The notes beneath the pieces were generated by a model. The model saw only the letters and a list, made by a program, of their open reading frames with translations, was not told where the DNA came from and ran no database searches. A stretch of DNA of 64,000 nucleotides, taken from NCBI GenBank assembly GCA_963771905.1, contig CAVYVI010000015.1:62001-126000 (forward strand). Reading direction: 5' to 3'. This stretch comes from Palsa-147 sp963771905 (lineage in GTDB: Bacteria > Acidobacteriota > Terriglobia > Acidiferrales > UBA7541). The position numbers and the translations under genes were made by a program. Shown in pieces: positions 26,198-35,746 of the stretch (the first letter of the stretch is position 1; the number at the start of each line of letters is the position of its first letter).

Positions 26198-27907
26198 ATG
26201 AAATCCGCCACGTCGCGTGAGGCAGCCTCCTTGTCGAGTTCCGTTCTTCAATCCACCATCAACGCCAAATCCCCTGAATTCGAAAAAAATCACCGCTCCA
26301 TGGTGGATCGTCTCACCGAGATCAAGAACGAAGAGCAAAAGATTCGCCAGGGCGGCGGCCCGAAAGCCACCGACGCACAGCACAAGAAGGGCCGGCTTAC
26401 CGCTCGCGAACGTATCGCCAAGCTGATCGATCCCGGCACACATTTTTTTGAGCTCGGCCTCTACGCCGCGTACGAAATGTATGAGGAGTGGGGCGGCGCG
26501 CCGTCCGCTGGCACGGTGACATGTCTCGCGCACGTCGCGGGACGCCAAATGATGATCATCGCGAATGACGCGACGGTCAAGGCCGGCGCATTCTTTCCCA
26601 TGACCGCGAAGAAAGTCATTCGCGCGCAGAACATCGCCATTGAAAACCGCATCCCAACGATTTATCTCGTGGACTCGTCCGGCGTTTTTCTTCCGCTTCA
26701 GGAAGATGTGTTCCCCGATACGGACGACTTCGGCCGCGTCTTCCGCAACAATGCCGTCATGAGTGCGCAGGGCATTCCGCAAATCACCGCGATCATGGGA
26801 ATGTGCGTCGCCGGAGGAGCCTATCTTCCGGTGATGTGCGATCACATCCTGATGACCGAAGGCAGCGGCCTGTTTCTGGCCGGTCCGGCCCTCGTCCAGG
26901 CTGCCATCGGACAAAAGACTTCCGCGGAGGAACTCGGCGGCGCGAAAATGCACGCGCAGATCAGCGGCACCATCGATTTTCGCGAGCCCGATGATGAATC
27001 CTGCCTCAAACGCATCCGCGCGCTCGTCGACAAAATGGGCCATCGTCCCGGGGCGCCATTCGATCATCGCAAGCCCGAACGGCCGGAATATTCCGCGGAA
27101 GAAATCTACGGCATTTTCTCCTCGGATCCAGCCAAGCAATACGATATGCGCGACATCGTCGCGCGAATTGTCGACGCCAGCCGCTTTGAAGAATATCGCG
27201 CGGAGTATGGACAAACGCTTCTCTGTGGCTACGCGCGCATCGGCGGCTGGGCCGTTGGAATTGTGGCCAACAACAAGAAGCACGTTCAGATAGTGGCGGC
27301 CGGGACGGGAGAACACCGCATGGAATTCGGCGGCGTGATCTACACCGAGTCCGCCGACAAAGCCGCGCGCTTCATCATGGACTGTAACCAGAACCTTGTT
27401 CCGTTGATCTTCCTCCACGACGTCAACGGCTTCATGGTGGGCAAGGAAGCGGAGTGGAGCGGCATCATACGCGCGGGCGCGAAAATGGTGAATGCTGTTG
27501 CCAACAGCGTCGTGCCCAAGATCACCGTCATCTGCGGTGGAAGCTTCGGCGCGGGACATTACGCCATGTGCGGCAAGGCCTACGATCCGCGATTCGTATT
27601 TGCTTGGCCCACGGCGCGCTATGCCGTGATGAGCGGCGATGCGGCGGCCAGCACGCTAGTGGAAATTAAAATCAAGCAGCTCGAGCGCGAAGGCAAGAAA
27701 CTCACCGAGGCGGACAAGAAAGAACTCTATCAATCCGTGCGGTCCACCTACGAGCGCCAGACCGATCCGCGTTACGCCGCGGCGCGTCTCTGGGTCGATG
27801 CCATCATCGATCCCGCGTACACACGCGACGCTTTGATCGCGGCTCTCAGCGCCGCTTCTCTGAATCCAGATGTGGCCGAATTCAAGACTGGCGTTCTCCA
27901 GACGTAA
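26198..27907 (+). CDS. Biotin-dependent acyl-CoA carboxylase, carboxyltransferase (beta) subunit, MccB-like
   Basis: The 569-residue protein has the two crotonase-like halves of carboxyltransferases. The N-half has KGRLTARERIAKLIDPG, EDVFPDTDDFGRVF and GMCVAGGAYLPVMCDHILM. The C-half has GFMVGKEAEWSGIIRAGAKMVNAV, GGSFGAGHYAMCGKAY and YAVMSGDAAAS. The layout resembles methylcrotonyl- or geranyl-CoA carboxylase beta subunits more than propionyl-CoA carboxylase. No biotin carboxylase/BCCP gene lies nearby, so the alpha subunit is encoded elsewhere. The start is the ATG giving MKSATSREAA. Downstream are HMG-CoA-lyase-like and hydratase genes, fitting leucine degradation. Confidence 0.93.
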   Translation: MKSATSREAASLSSSVLQSTINAKSPEFEKNHRSMVDRLTEIKNEEQKIRQGGGPKATDAQHKKGRLTARERIAKLIDPGTHFFELGLYAAYEMYEEWGGAPSAGTVTCLAHVAGRQMMIIANDATVKAGAFFPMTAKKVIRAQNIAIENRIPTIYLVDSSGVFLPLQEDVFPDTDDFGRVFRNNAVMSAQGIPQITAIMGMCVAGGAYLPVMCDHILMTEGSGLFLAGPALVQAAIGQKTSAEELGGAKMHAQISGTIDFREPDDESCLKRIRALVDKMGHRPGAPFDHRKPERPEYSAEEIYGIFSSDPAKQYDMRDIVARIVDASRFEEYRAEYGQTLLCGYARIGGWAVGIVANNKKHVQIVAAGTGEHRMEFGGVIYTESADKAARFIMDCNQNLVPLIFLHDVNGFMVGKEAEWSGIIRAGAKMVNAVANSVVPKITVICGGSFGAGHYAMCGKAYDPRFVFAWPTARYAVMSGDAAASTLVEIKIKQLEREGKKLTEADKKELYQSVRSTYERQTDPRYAAARLWVDAIIDPAYTRDALIAALSAASLNPDVAEFKTGVLQT

Positions 27908-27948
27908 GCGCATGCTTCACACTTGAAAGTTGCGGTTCCCCAATCAAT

Positions 27949-28854
27949 ATGCCAAAAAGCGAAGTGACGATCATCGAATGCCCACGAGATGCATGGCAAG
28001 GCCTCACGGAAATCATCCCCACGGAGATCAAGGTGGAGTACCTGAGCCGGCTCGTGGCGCTCGGATTTCGCCACATTGACGCGGTCAGCTTCGTCTCGCC
28101 GAAGCATGTGCCGCAAATGGCGGACAGCGAAGACGTGATGCGCCGCCTGAGCCACGTCCTGGCGCCGAACGATCCGCCGGAAATTATCGGCATCGTGGTG
28201 AACGCGCAGGGCCTCGATCGCGCGCTCTCCACGCCCGCCGTGACCACAATCGGCTATCCGTATTCGATTTCCGCCTATTTCCGCCGCGCCAACGCGAATA
28301 TGTCCCGCGACGAATCGCGGGCCCTAGTCGCCAAGCTCCGCGCCGACACGAAAATTGCTGGCCGCGACCTTGTCGTTTACATCTCCATGGCATTCGGGAA
28401 TCCCTACGACGAACCCTGGGGGCCGGAAATTGTCGAAGACGCGCTCGTTTGGCTGAAGGATATCGGCGTTCGCACGGTTTCGCTCGCTGACACCGTGGGC
28501 ACCGCGTCACCCGATGATATCGCTGATCTGTTTCGCGCTGTCAAAGACTGCGTTGCGGGCGTCGAGCTCGGCGTCCATTTGCACAGCCGCCCTGAAGGCG
28601 CCGCGGAAAAAGTTCTCGCGGCCTACGAAGCCGGTTGCCGCCGCTTCGATGGCGCGCTCACCGGACTTGGAGGCTGCCCGTTTGCCGGTGACGAGCTGGT
28701 AGGCAACATCCCGACCGAAACCGTGCTGGCGACGCTCGCTGCGCGCGGCGTATCGACAGGCATCGACACGAAGTCGCTGGCCATCGCCTGCGCCATCACC
28801 GGCAAAATTCGCGAGACGTTTGCCCATTCTCCTTCGGCCGCCAAGCCAAACTGA
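27949..28854 (+). CDS. Hydroxymethylglutaryl-CoA lyase-like protein
   Basis: The 301-residue HMGL-family TIM barrel carries the C-terminal GLGGCPFAGDELVGN loop with the catalytic cysteine, and a GVHLHSRPEG segment retaining two histidines that would bind metal. The usual N-terminal motif RDGLQNE is altered to PRDAWQGL: Arg13, Asp14 and Gln17 are kept, but the glycine is replaced by alanine. It probably cleaves HMG-CoA or a close analogue to acetoacetate/acetyl-CoA. It lies 41 bp after the carboxylase beta gene and seven bp before a hydratase gene. Confidence 0.87.
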   Translation: MPKSEVTIIECPRDAWQGLTEIIPTEIKVEYLSRLVALGFRHIDAVSFVSPKHVPQMADSEDVMRRLSHVLAPNDPPEIIGIVVNAQGLDRALSTPAVTTIGYPYSISAYFRRANANMSRDESRALVAKLRADTKIAGRDLVVYISMAFGNPYDEPWGPEIVEDALVWLKDIGVRTVSLADTVGTASPDDIADLFRAVKDCVAGVELGVHLHSRPEGAAEKVLAAYEAGCRRFDGALTGLGGCPFAGDELVGNIPTETVLATLAARGVSTGIDTKSLAIACAITGKIRETFAHSPSAAKPN

Positions 28855-28861
28855 GGAATTC

Positions 28862-29644
28862 GTGCCGTATCACACACTCAAACTCGAATACGACGGCGCC
28901 CTCGCCCTAATCACTCTCACGCGCCCCGAGAAGCGCAACGCCATCTCGACCGAAATGATCGAGGAGTTGATCGCAGCGCTCGCCGCCGCGCAAAACAGTA
29001 CAGCGCGCGTCGTCATTCTCACCGGCGAAGGCAAAGCCTTCTGCTCGGGAATGGATCTCGACGAACTGCGCGCGATCGCGACGCGTTCTTCTGCCGAACA
29101 TCTCGAAGACTCGCGGCGTATGGCGCGTCTTTTTCGCACGGTCTATTCTTTTCCAAAGCCGCTCATCGCTGCCGTTAATGGCGCAGCGCTGGCGGGTGGC
29201 TGCGGCCTCGCCACGCTCGCCGACTTCACGATCGCCGTGCCCGAAGCGAAATTCGGCTATACGGAAGTGCGCATCGGTTTTGTCCCCGCGCTTGTCTCAG
29301 TTTTTCTGCGGCGGCAAATCGGCGAAAAGCGCGCTCGCGATCTCGCCTTGACGGGCCGGCTCTTCGACGCCGCTGAAGCGCACGCCATGGGCCTGGTCAA
29401 CGAAGTCGTTCCCGCGGAGAGCTTGATGGCTGCCGCGCGCAAATTGGCCGATACACTCATCGCGGCGAGCCCCACGAGCCTCGCGCGAACAAAACGCTTG
29501 CTCGTGCAAATGACCGAAGCCGAGCTGGATCGCGAAATTTCCATGGCCGTCCACGAAAACGCCGATATCCGGTCGACCGCCGACTTCCGCGAAGGTTTGT
29601 CGGCATTCCTCGAGAAACGCACTCCAAAATGGACAGGCGAGTGA
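28862..29644 (+). CDS. Enoyl-CoA hydratase, possibly methylglutaconyl-CoA hydratase
   Basis: The crotonase-fold protein has 260 residues, a normal length. It shows TRPEKRNAIS, the oxyanion segments AFCSGMDLDEL and AALAGGCGLATLADF, and FGYTEVRIGFVPALVS. The start is a GTG with GAGG six bases upstream, placed between the lyase stop and the body of the domain; a longer frame overlaps the lyase. With the carboxylase and lyase it would complete the lower leucine pathway (methylcrotonyl-CoA, methylglutaconyl-CoA, HMG-CoA). Confidence 0.9.
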   Translation: MPYHTLKLEYDGALALITLTRPEKRNAISTEMIEELIAALAAAQNSTARVVILTGEGKAFCSGMDLDELRAIATRSSAEHLEDSRRMARLFRTVYSFPKPLIAAVNGAALAGGCGLATLADFTIAVPEAKFGYTEVRIGFVPALVSVFLRRQIGEKRARDLALTGRLFDAAEAHAMGLVNEVVPAESLMAAARKLADTLIAASPTSLARTKRLLVQMTEAELDREISMAVHENADIRSTADFREGLSAFLEKRTPKWTGE

Positions 29645-29648
29645 ACCC

Positions 29649-30005
29649 ATGCGGACCTCACCAAGGGTTATCCTGCGCGTGGAAGGCGCCGCGATGCTGT
29701 TTCTCAGTGTGTTCTTCTATCGCGAGCTGCAATTCAGCTGGGCGCGCTTCGCATTATTATTCCTTCTGCCCGATCTTTCGATGCTTGGCTATCTCGGAGG
29801 CGTCCGGCTCGGAGCGACTCTTTACAATCTGGTTCACACTTACACTGCTCCCGTAATTCTCCTTGCGTGTGCATTCCTCACTCAACAACATCCCCTTTTC
29901 GCTTTAGCTCTGATCTGGAGCGGTCATATTGGAATCGACCGGCTGCTGGGCTTCGGGCTCAAATATCCCACCGCATTCGGCGACACGCATTTTCAGCGAG
30001 TGTAG
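29649..30005 (+). CDS. DUF4260 small membrane protein
   Basis: The 118-residue hydrophobic protein has about four membrane segments. It matches the DUF4260 pattern: FFYRELQFSWARFALLFLLPDLSMLGYL, LYNLVHTYTAP and LIWSGHIGIDRLLGFGLKY. Function is unknown in the family. It begins four bases after the hydratase stop and so is likely on the same transcript. Confidence 0.88.
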   Translation: MRTSPRVILRVEGAAMLFLSVFFYRELQFSWARFALLFLLPDLSMLGYLGGVRLGATLYNLVHTYTAPVILLACAFLTQQHPLFALALIWSGHIGIDRLLGFGLKYPTAFGDTHFQRV

Positions 30006-30110
30006 AAAACGTTCTTGGCCATCGCACTTTCGTCCGGCTCGAGACGCGCGGCGCACTCCACTCGCTGAAAGCTGACGTTGCCGCCGCCTGTCTGCTACAC
30101 TTTCTCGCTT

Positions 30111-30563
30111 ATGTCAGACTTCTGCGACACCACCGTTCGCGTGCGCTACGCGGAAACCGACCAGATGGGCGTGGTTTACTACGGAAATTACTACGTCTGG
30201 TTTGAAGTCGGCCGCATCGAACTGTGCCGGCAGCTTGGCTTCGAGTACAAGCAGATGGAAATCGACGACAATTCCTACATCGTCGTCGCGGAATCGTCCT
30301 GCCGCTATCGGCGCCCCGCCAAATTCGATGACCTCCTCCGTATTCGCACGCGAGTCGCCGCGGCGCAGAGCCGCACGATTCGATTCGCCTACGAGATCGT
30401 TCGCGATGCGACGAACGAGATCATCGCGACGGGCGAAACTTTCCATGTTATCTGCGATCGCAACGGACGCCCGAAATCGCTTCCTGAAAAATACCGTGCC
30501 TACTTCGGGCTGGCGCCACGGCACGCCGGCGCTCCCAACGGCTCGCCCGCTCTCACATCGTGA
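30111..30563 (+). CDS. YbgC/4-hydroxybenzoyl-CoA-type acyl-CoA thioesterase
   Basis: The 150-residue hot-dog-fold protein has the YbgC motif YAETDQMGVVYYGNYYVWFE, with the catalytic aspartate Asp17. Such enzymes hydrolyse short-chain or aromatic acyl-CoA. The ATG (MSDFCDT) was chosen over an upstream in-frame start whose extra residues are not family-like. It follows the acyl-CoA gene cluster and precedes hutH by 13 bp. Confidence 0.93.
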   Translation: MSDFCDTTVRVRYAETDQMGVVYYGNYYVWFEVGRIELCRQLGFEYKQMEIDDNSYIVVAESSCRYRRPAKFDDLLRIRTRVAAAQSRTIRFAYEIVRDATNEIIATGETFHVICDRNGRPKSLPEKYRAYFGLAPRHAGAPNGSPALTS

Positions 30564-30576
30564 AGACACCATTCAA

Positions 30577-32091
30577 ATGACTATCGCGCTTACAGGCAAC
30601 GACCTCACGCTCGAGATGCTGTTTGCGGTCGCGCTCGTCGGCGAGGAAGCGGCTCTCGCACCGGCGGCGCGCGAACGCATGGACGCCTCGCGCGCCGTCA
30701 TCGATCGTCTCGTCGCCTCGGACGAGGCCGCCTACGGCGTGAACACCGGCTTTGGCAAACTTGCCTCGGTGCGCATCTCTCGGGAACAAATTCGCCAATT
30801 GCAAATCAATCTCGTCCGCAGCCATTCTTGCGGCGTGGGCGCGCCGCTGAGCGAAGCCGAAACGCGCGCGATGATCCTTCTGCGCGCGAATGCCATCGCC
30901 AAAGGCTTCAGCGGCATCCGCCCGGGTGCGGCGGACACGCTTTGCGCCATGCTCAATCGTCGTGTCCATCCCGTGATTCCCTCTCAAGGCTCCGTCGGCG
31001 CGTCCGGCGATCTTGCGCCCCTCGCGCATCTCGCCCAGGTCGTTATCGGCGAAGGCGAAGCCATCTATCAAGGCAGACGCGTGCCCGGCCATGAAGCCAT
31101 GCGCCTCGCGGGAATCGCGCCGCTCGTTCTCGAAGCCAAGGAAGGCCTCGCCCTTCTCAACGGCACGCAGGGGATGCTTGCGCTCCTCTCGCTCGCCTTG
31201 CGCGACGCGGTCATTGCCGCCGATTCGGCGGACGTCGCCGCCGCTCTCTCGCTCGATGCCTTACGCGGCACGCCGACCGCATTCGACGAACGCATTGCCG
31301 CCGTCCGCCCCTACCCGGGACACGCGACGACGGCGCGCCATCTCGCGCGGCTCAATCGCGGCAGCGAGATCCGCGAATCGCATCGCGCGTCGACGCAAGA
31401 CCCGCGCGTCCAGGATGCCTACAGCCTGCGCTGCACGCCACAAATTCACGGTGCGGTCCGCGACGCAATCGCCCAGATTCGCTCGACGCTCTCGATCGAA
31501 CTCAATAGCGCGACCGACAATCCGCTCGTCTTCGCCGACACGGGCGAAGTCCTGAGCGGAGGAAATTTTCACGGCCAGCCTTTGGCCATGGCGGCCGATC
31601 AGCTCGCTGTCGCCGTCGCCACTCTCGCCGGCGTCTCCGAGCGGCGCATCGAGCAGATGACCAATCCGCTCACGAGCGGCTTGCCCGCGTTTTTGGTGAA
31701 AGAAGCCGGCCTGAACTCCGGCTTCATGATCCTGCAAGTCACGGCCGCGGCGCTCGCCAGCGAATCGAAGGCGCTCGCGACACCACATTCAGTCGATTCG
31801 ATTTCGACGTCGGGAAATCAGGAAGATTACGTTTCGATGGGAATGAGCGCTGCGCGGCGCCTGCGGCCAATGCTCGCGAATCTCGGCAATATACTCGCGA
31901 TCGAGCTTCTCTCTGCGTGTCAGGGCATCGATCTTCTGGCGCCTTTGCGGACCGGCGCGGAAGCTCGCAAAGCGCAAGGTCTCGTGCGCAGCGTCTCAAA
32001 ATTTGTCAGCGAAGATCGCTCCCTCGCCGCCGATATCTCGGCCGTCGCAAGTTTGATCGCCGCAGGCAAGTTCGCTTCCTTCGTTCGCTAA
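30577..32091 (+). CDS. hutH: Histidine ammonia-lyase
   Basis: HutH deaminates L-histidine to urocanate, the first step of histidine breakdown. The 504-residue protein has the MIO-forming tripeptide Ala142-Ser143-Gly144 (SQGSVGASGDLAPLAH), YGVNTGFGKLA near the N-terminus, and TDNPLVF plus GNFHGQPLAMAAD further on, all typical. Start ATG is 13 bp after the thioesterase; the longer frame overlapping it is spurious. hutU, hutI and hutG are not in the window. The gene ends directly against a convergent hydrolase gene. Confidence 0.96.
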   Translation: MTIALTGNDLTLEMLFAVALVGEEAALAPAARERMDASRAVIDRLVASDEAAYGVNTGFGKLASVRISREQIRQLQINLVRSHSCGVGAPLSEAETRAMILLRANAIAKGFSGIRPGAADTLCAMLNRRVHPVIPSQGSVGASGDLAPLAHLAQVVIGEGEAIYQGRRVPGHEAMRLAGIAPLVLEAKEGLALLNGTQGMLALLSLALRDAVIAADSADVAAALSLDALRGTPTAFDERIAAVRPYPGHATTARHLARLNRGSEIRESHRASTQDPRVQDAYSLRCTPQIHGAVRDAIAQIRSTLSIELNSATDNPLVFADTGEVLSGGNFHGQPLAMAADQLAVAVATLAGVSERRIEQMTNPLTSGLPAFLVKEAGLNSGFMILQVTAAALASESKALATPHSVDSISTSGNQEDYVSMGMSAARRLRPMLANLGNILAIELLSACQGIDLLAPLRTGAEARKAQGLVRSVSKFVSEDRSLAADISAVASLIAAGKFASFVR

Positions 32092-33135
32092 CTAACTCAG
32101 CGCCTGAAACAAGAACGACCCAAAGCGGAATCCCGCAATGTAGCTGAACGGTGGCTCCCCCAGCGAATAATGCCCGCATAGTAGCCTCAGGATTTCAACC
32201 GGCACGCCTTCCTCGCGCACCGCGGCCAGAAACTCTTCGGTCAGCTCGGGCCAGAACGTCGGGTCGTATTGCGCTGTGATGGCCAAAATCTTCTTGCGCG
32301 TCCCGCGCAATTTGCCGATGTACGGAAAGGGGCTGATCGGCGACCAATAGCGGCGTATCTCATTCTGATTGACCTTCGTCCGCAATGGCTCCCAGACATT
32401 AATGGTGGTCATGCCGTTCGCGGCGACGTCGCCGAAGTTCGTCGATACGTGCAGAAACGATCCGGCCCGAAATCGCGGCTCGTGCACGAACGAAATGAAC
32501 GCGATCGCCGAGCCCACGCTCGTTCCCATAATCCCCAGCTTGTCGTAGCCCTGCGTTTCAAGCCATCTCACGCACGCGCGCACATCGCAGACGGCCTGGC
32601 GGCTGGCCTGCAGCGTCAGCCCGATGTTCGGCCCGACCAGATGATCTCCTCGCGGATGATCGGGGATGGCGCGGCGGTCGTGATACGGCAGGCTCATCCG
32701 CAGGGCCGAGATGCCGAGCCTCTGCAGCCACTGGCAGACGGCTACCTGCTCGTGCCATTTTGCGTTCCACTGCGCCAGGACGATCACCGCCGGACCCGAA
32801 TGCCGCGCGGGGAAGAATCGCGCATGAACCGTATTGTTCACGGTCCACGGCGATTCGATCGCGCTGGTGAACGTCAATACGCCGGATTCTCCACGCGCTT
32901 CGTGCGATTCGGTAAGGCAATAATCTCCGGCAGGCTCCGCGCCGAACCACGCATCGCTATTGGCCAGCGTTTTCTCGGCGAACGCATCCAGAAATTCCCG
33001 GGGATTCGGATCGTTCGCGCGGCCGCCGATATGCTCCAGTCCCCAGGCGAATGGCAGCGTCTTGCGATTTTTCTCGTCGGCCCAGCGTCCATGTTCGTAG
33101 CGGCGTATCCACTGCTCGAATTTCGTTCTCAGCAT
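32092..33135 (-). CDS. Alpha/beta hydrolase, ABHD18-like
   Basis: The 347-residue protein has the nucleophile elbow GIMGTSVGSAIAF, a candidate acid in ITAQYDPTFWPE and a candidate histidine in LLCGHYSLGEPP. Long insertions before the elbow, including FFPARHSGPAVIVLAQWNAKWHEQ, resemble ABHD18/DUF2048-type proteins. The substrate is unknown. Its stop codon directly abuts the hutH stop codon, with no intergenic base. The start is MLRTKFEQW; the longer frame reads through noncoding sequence. Confidence 0.87.
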   Translation of the reverse strand: MLRTKFEQWIRRYEHGRWADEKNRKTLPFAWGLEHIGGRANDPNPREFLDAFAEKTLANSDAWFGAEPAGDYCLTESHEARGESGVLTFTSAIESPWTVNNTVHARFFPARHSGPAVIVLAQWNAKWHEQVAVCQWLQRLGISALRMSLPYHDRRAIPDHPRGDHLVGPNIGLTLQASRQAVCDVRACVRWLETQGYDKLGIMGTSVGSAIAFISFVHEPRFRAGSFLHVSTNFGDVAANGMTTINVWEPLRTKVNQNEIRRYWSPISPFPYIGKLRGTRKKILAITAQYDPTFWPELTEEFLAAVREEGVPVEILRLLCGHYSLGEPPFSYIAGFRFGSFLFQALS

Positions 33136-33437
33136 AAGTAATCGAATATAACGCAGCCGCTTCGTCGCAATCAAACCGCGATACGAGTCTTTCCGAATCC
33201 CGCTCCGGAGCACCCACCTCCCTCGCACTCGTCACGCTTTAGGCACCGCATCGGTCGTTTCATTTGGGCAGAGACCGCAATGGGAGTATTCACGACTCAG
33301 GAAGGTCCGCCCTCTCGACTCGGTTACGGGCTCGCTCGTCTGCGACGAAGATCGGCCACCTGATTTTTGAGCGAACGCAGACAAGCGTCCGTGCGAGAGC
33401 CCCGGTCGCGAGGCGGTCCTAAAGGAGTGACTAAGCC

Positions 33438-34739
33438 ATGCGACTGTTGATCTCTGCGGGCGTCCTGGGCCTTATCCTCGCTTCTTCCGTCACACCCTCA
33501 ACGGAAGCACCCACCGGTTTTGACAATAAAAGCAACGGCGTCACGGATGACGCGACTCATCAGACCGATCAAAAGAATTTCGAAGAAGTGGAACAACTTA
33601 GCGACGGCCTTGGACCACTCTACAATGCGCAGTCCTGCCGCGAATGCCACCAGAATCCGGTTTCGGGCGCCGCCTCACAGATCACGGAATTACGCGTCGG
33701 CCATCCAGGGCCGGACGGGCGCTTTCGCAATCCGGAAATTCCAATTGCTCATGGGGCCGAAGTGATCACCGGCCGCTCTCTCGTCAATGATCGAGCGATT
33801 TGTCCGAACGCTGCTTTCCCCGCCAACGAAATTCAAGAGCGAGTTCCAGACACCGAGACAATACGGGCGACTCGTCTTTCTCTGAACCTGTTGGGAGATG
33901 GCTTCGTCGAGGCACTCGCGGATCAGACCCTCATCGATCTCGCCGAACGACAATGCAAATCTTCGCATCATAAAATCTGCGGACAGGTTCTCGAAGTCCC
34001 CATCGTGGAAGCGCCCGGACAGATGGCCGTGGGCCGATTCGGGTGGAAAGACCAGCACGCGAGCCTGCTGTCGTTCGCCGCCGATGCCTACCTCAATGAA
34101 ATGGGCGTCACAAATCGCCTGCAAACGGATGAGGTCACCAAGCTTTGCAACACAGTTTCCGAGCCGAATGACACGCCGGGCCCCGACGGCCTCTCCGACA
34201 TCGATCATTTCGCCCGCTTCATTCGCGCCACGAAAGCGCCTGCGCGTGATTCCGTGCTCGCGAGCAGCCCGGTTGCAAGAACGGGCAATCTTTTCTTCGA
34301 CAAGATTGGCTGTGCGACTTGCCATGTCGAAACGTTGATTACCGCTCCCGCTGGAACGAAGATCGACGGCGGAACGTTTACGATTCCAGTCGCGCTCGGT
34401 TCGATCGCATTTCATCCCTATGGAGATTTCTTGATGCATGACGTCGGCACGGGCGACGGAATCCTGCAGGCCACCCGGGAGCACTATGGGAACAAAGTGT
34501 TTCAAATAATGTCGGGGTATCTTTCGAAGCAGGATTTCGAAGGCGCGCGGAACAAAATCCGCACCGCGCCTCTTTGGGGAGTCCGCCTGCGTCCTCGACT
34601 GATGCACGACGGCGAATCCTTGACCCTTCGTGACGCCATCCTGCGGCACGGAGGCGAGGCGCGCCATGTCAGCCAGCAATTTGAAAAACTAAAGCCGGAA
34701 GACCAGGAGGCCATCATCGAGTTCTTGAAATCTTTGTGA
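33438..34739 (+). CDS. Di-heme oxidoreductase (DUF1111/DHOR), periplasmic
   Basis: This 433-residue exported protein has a signal peptide and two c-type heme sites: CRECH starting at Cys67, and CATCH in the second domain at roughly residue 295. The family (di-heme oxidoredoxin, putative peroxidase) also has RTAPLWGVRLRPRLMHDGES and a terminal AIIEFLKSL, both present. It probably acts in periplasmic electron transfer or peroxide metabolism. The ATG has AAAGGAG 12 bases upstream. No cytochrome maturation genes are nearby. The 300-bp gap upstream shows no gene. Confidence 0.92.
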   Translation: MRLLISAGVLGLILASSVTPSTEAPTGFDNKSNGVTDDATHQTDQKNFEEVEQLSDGLGPLYNAQSCRECHQNPVSGAASQITELRVGHPGPDGRFRNPEIPIAHGAEVITGRSLVNDRAICPNAAFPANEIQERVPDTETIRATRLSLNLLGDGFVEALADQTLIDLAERQCKSSHHKICGQVLEVPIVEAPGQMAVGRFGWKDQHASLLSFAADAYLNEMGVTNRLQTDEVTKLCNTVSEPNDTPGPDGLSDIDHFARFIRATKAPARDSVLASSPVARTGNLFFDKIGCATCHVETLITAPAGTKIDGGTFTIPVALGSIAFHPYGDFLMHDVGTGDGILQATREHYGNKVFQIMSGYLSKQDFEGARNKIRTAPLWGVRLRPRLMHDGESLTLRDAILRHGGEARHVSQQFEKLKPEDQEAIIEFLKSL

Positions 34740-34897
34740 ACAGGCGCGCCACCGCGGCTCCGGCGGCAAATTCCTCCGGGAAAAATCGATACCGCAACCG
34801 CGCAGGAAAACCTGGCTTTCGGCTGCAGCGTTAAGAGTCAGGCACGCCCATCCGCACCGGCATTGAGACCCGCGCATCGCTACGGTACATTGAAACT

Positions 34898-35743
34898 ATG
34901 CTACCGGCCGCGTTCATCGGCGGAATTGTGTTTCTCTTCGGGCTCGTCCTGGGGAGTTTCTTGAACGTTTGCATCATTCGCATTCCCGCCGGAAAATCGA
35001 TCGTGCTGCCGGCTTCGGCCTGTCCGGCATGCACCGCGCCGATCAAGCCGTACGACAACATTCCCGTCCTCAGTTTTCTCATCCTCGGCGGGAAGTGCCG
35101 CCAGTGCAAAACGCGGATCTCGCCGATGTATCCACTGGTTGAATTCTTGACCGGCGGCCTTTTTCTCGCGTGTTACCTCGCGTTTGGCTTGACGATCGAA
35201 ACATTGAAATGGTGCATTTTCGCCGCTCTCGTGGTCGTATTGGTCTTTACCGACCTCCGCGAGCGAATTCTTCCCGACATAGTCAACTATGGCGGCCTGG
35301 GTCTCGGCCTCGCCCTGAGCCTCTTCACCATGCCTGCCGACGGGTTCGCTCTCTGGCTCGCAAATCGCATTTTTGCCTACCCTCCTCCGGCCTCCGTGAT
35401 TTCGCTTTGCGATGCGGTGTTTGGTGCGGCGCTCGGCGGAGGTGTTCTCTGGATTGTCTCCGAAGCGTACTTCCGCCTGCGCGGTCGCGAAGGCATGGGC
35501 CTCGGCGACGTGAAAATGATGCTGATGGTAGGCGCGTTCCTTGGCTTGAAGCGCACGGTGCTGACGATTCTCCTCGGCTCCGTCCTCGGCAGCGTCATCG
35601 GTCTCGGCTTTATTCTCCTCCGCCGCAAAGGCAGCGATTACGAATTGCCGTTCGGAACTTTCCTCGGCACCGCGGCAATTCTTGTCGTTTTCTTCGGAAC
35701 GCCCTTCGTCACCTGGTACATGAACATGCTGAGGGTGTCCTAA
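34898..35743 (+). CDS. pilD: Prepilin peptidase (A24, PilD/GspO type)
   Basis: PilD cleaves and N-methylates type IV prepilins and pseudopilins. The 281-residue membrane protein has the zinc-binding cysteines C42/C45 and C67/C70 (CPAC...CRQC) of the methyltransferase domain. The catalytic aspartates are in FTDLRERILPD and GLGDVKMMLMV. An extra hydrophilic segment between them is somewhat longer than usual. It is three bases from a sensor kinase gene, forming an operon with a two-component system likely to control pilus genes. Confidence 0.95.
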   Translation: MLPAAFIGGIVFLFGLVLGSFLNVCIIRIPAGKSIVLPASACPACTAPIKPYDNIPVLSFLILGGKCRQCKTRISPMYPLVEFLTGGLFLACYLAFGLTIETLKWCIFAALVVVLVFTDLRERILPDIVNYGGLGLGLALSLFTMPADGFALWLANRIFAYPPPASVISLCDAVFGAALGGGVLWIVSEAYFRLRGREGMGLGDVKMMLMVGAFLGLKRTVLTILLGSVLGSVIGLGFILLRRKGSDYELPFGTFLGTAAILVVFFGTPFVTWYMNMLRVS

Positions 35744-35746
35744 GCC

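Noticed and set aside
33229..33437. Possible riboswitch or structured leader before the di-heme oxidoreductase gene
   Set aside because: Some GC-rich pairing is possible, but no known riboswitch core could be recognised.
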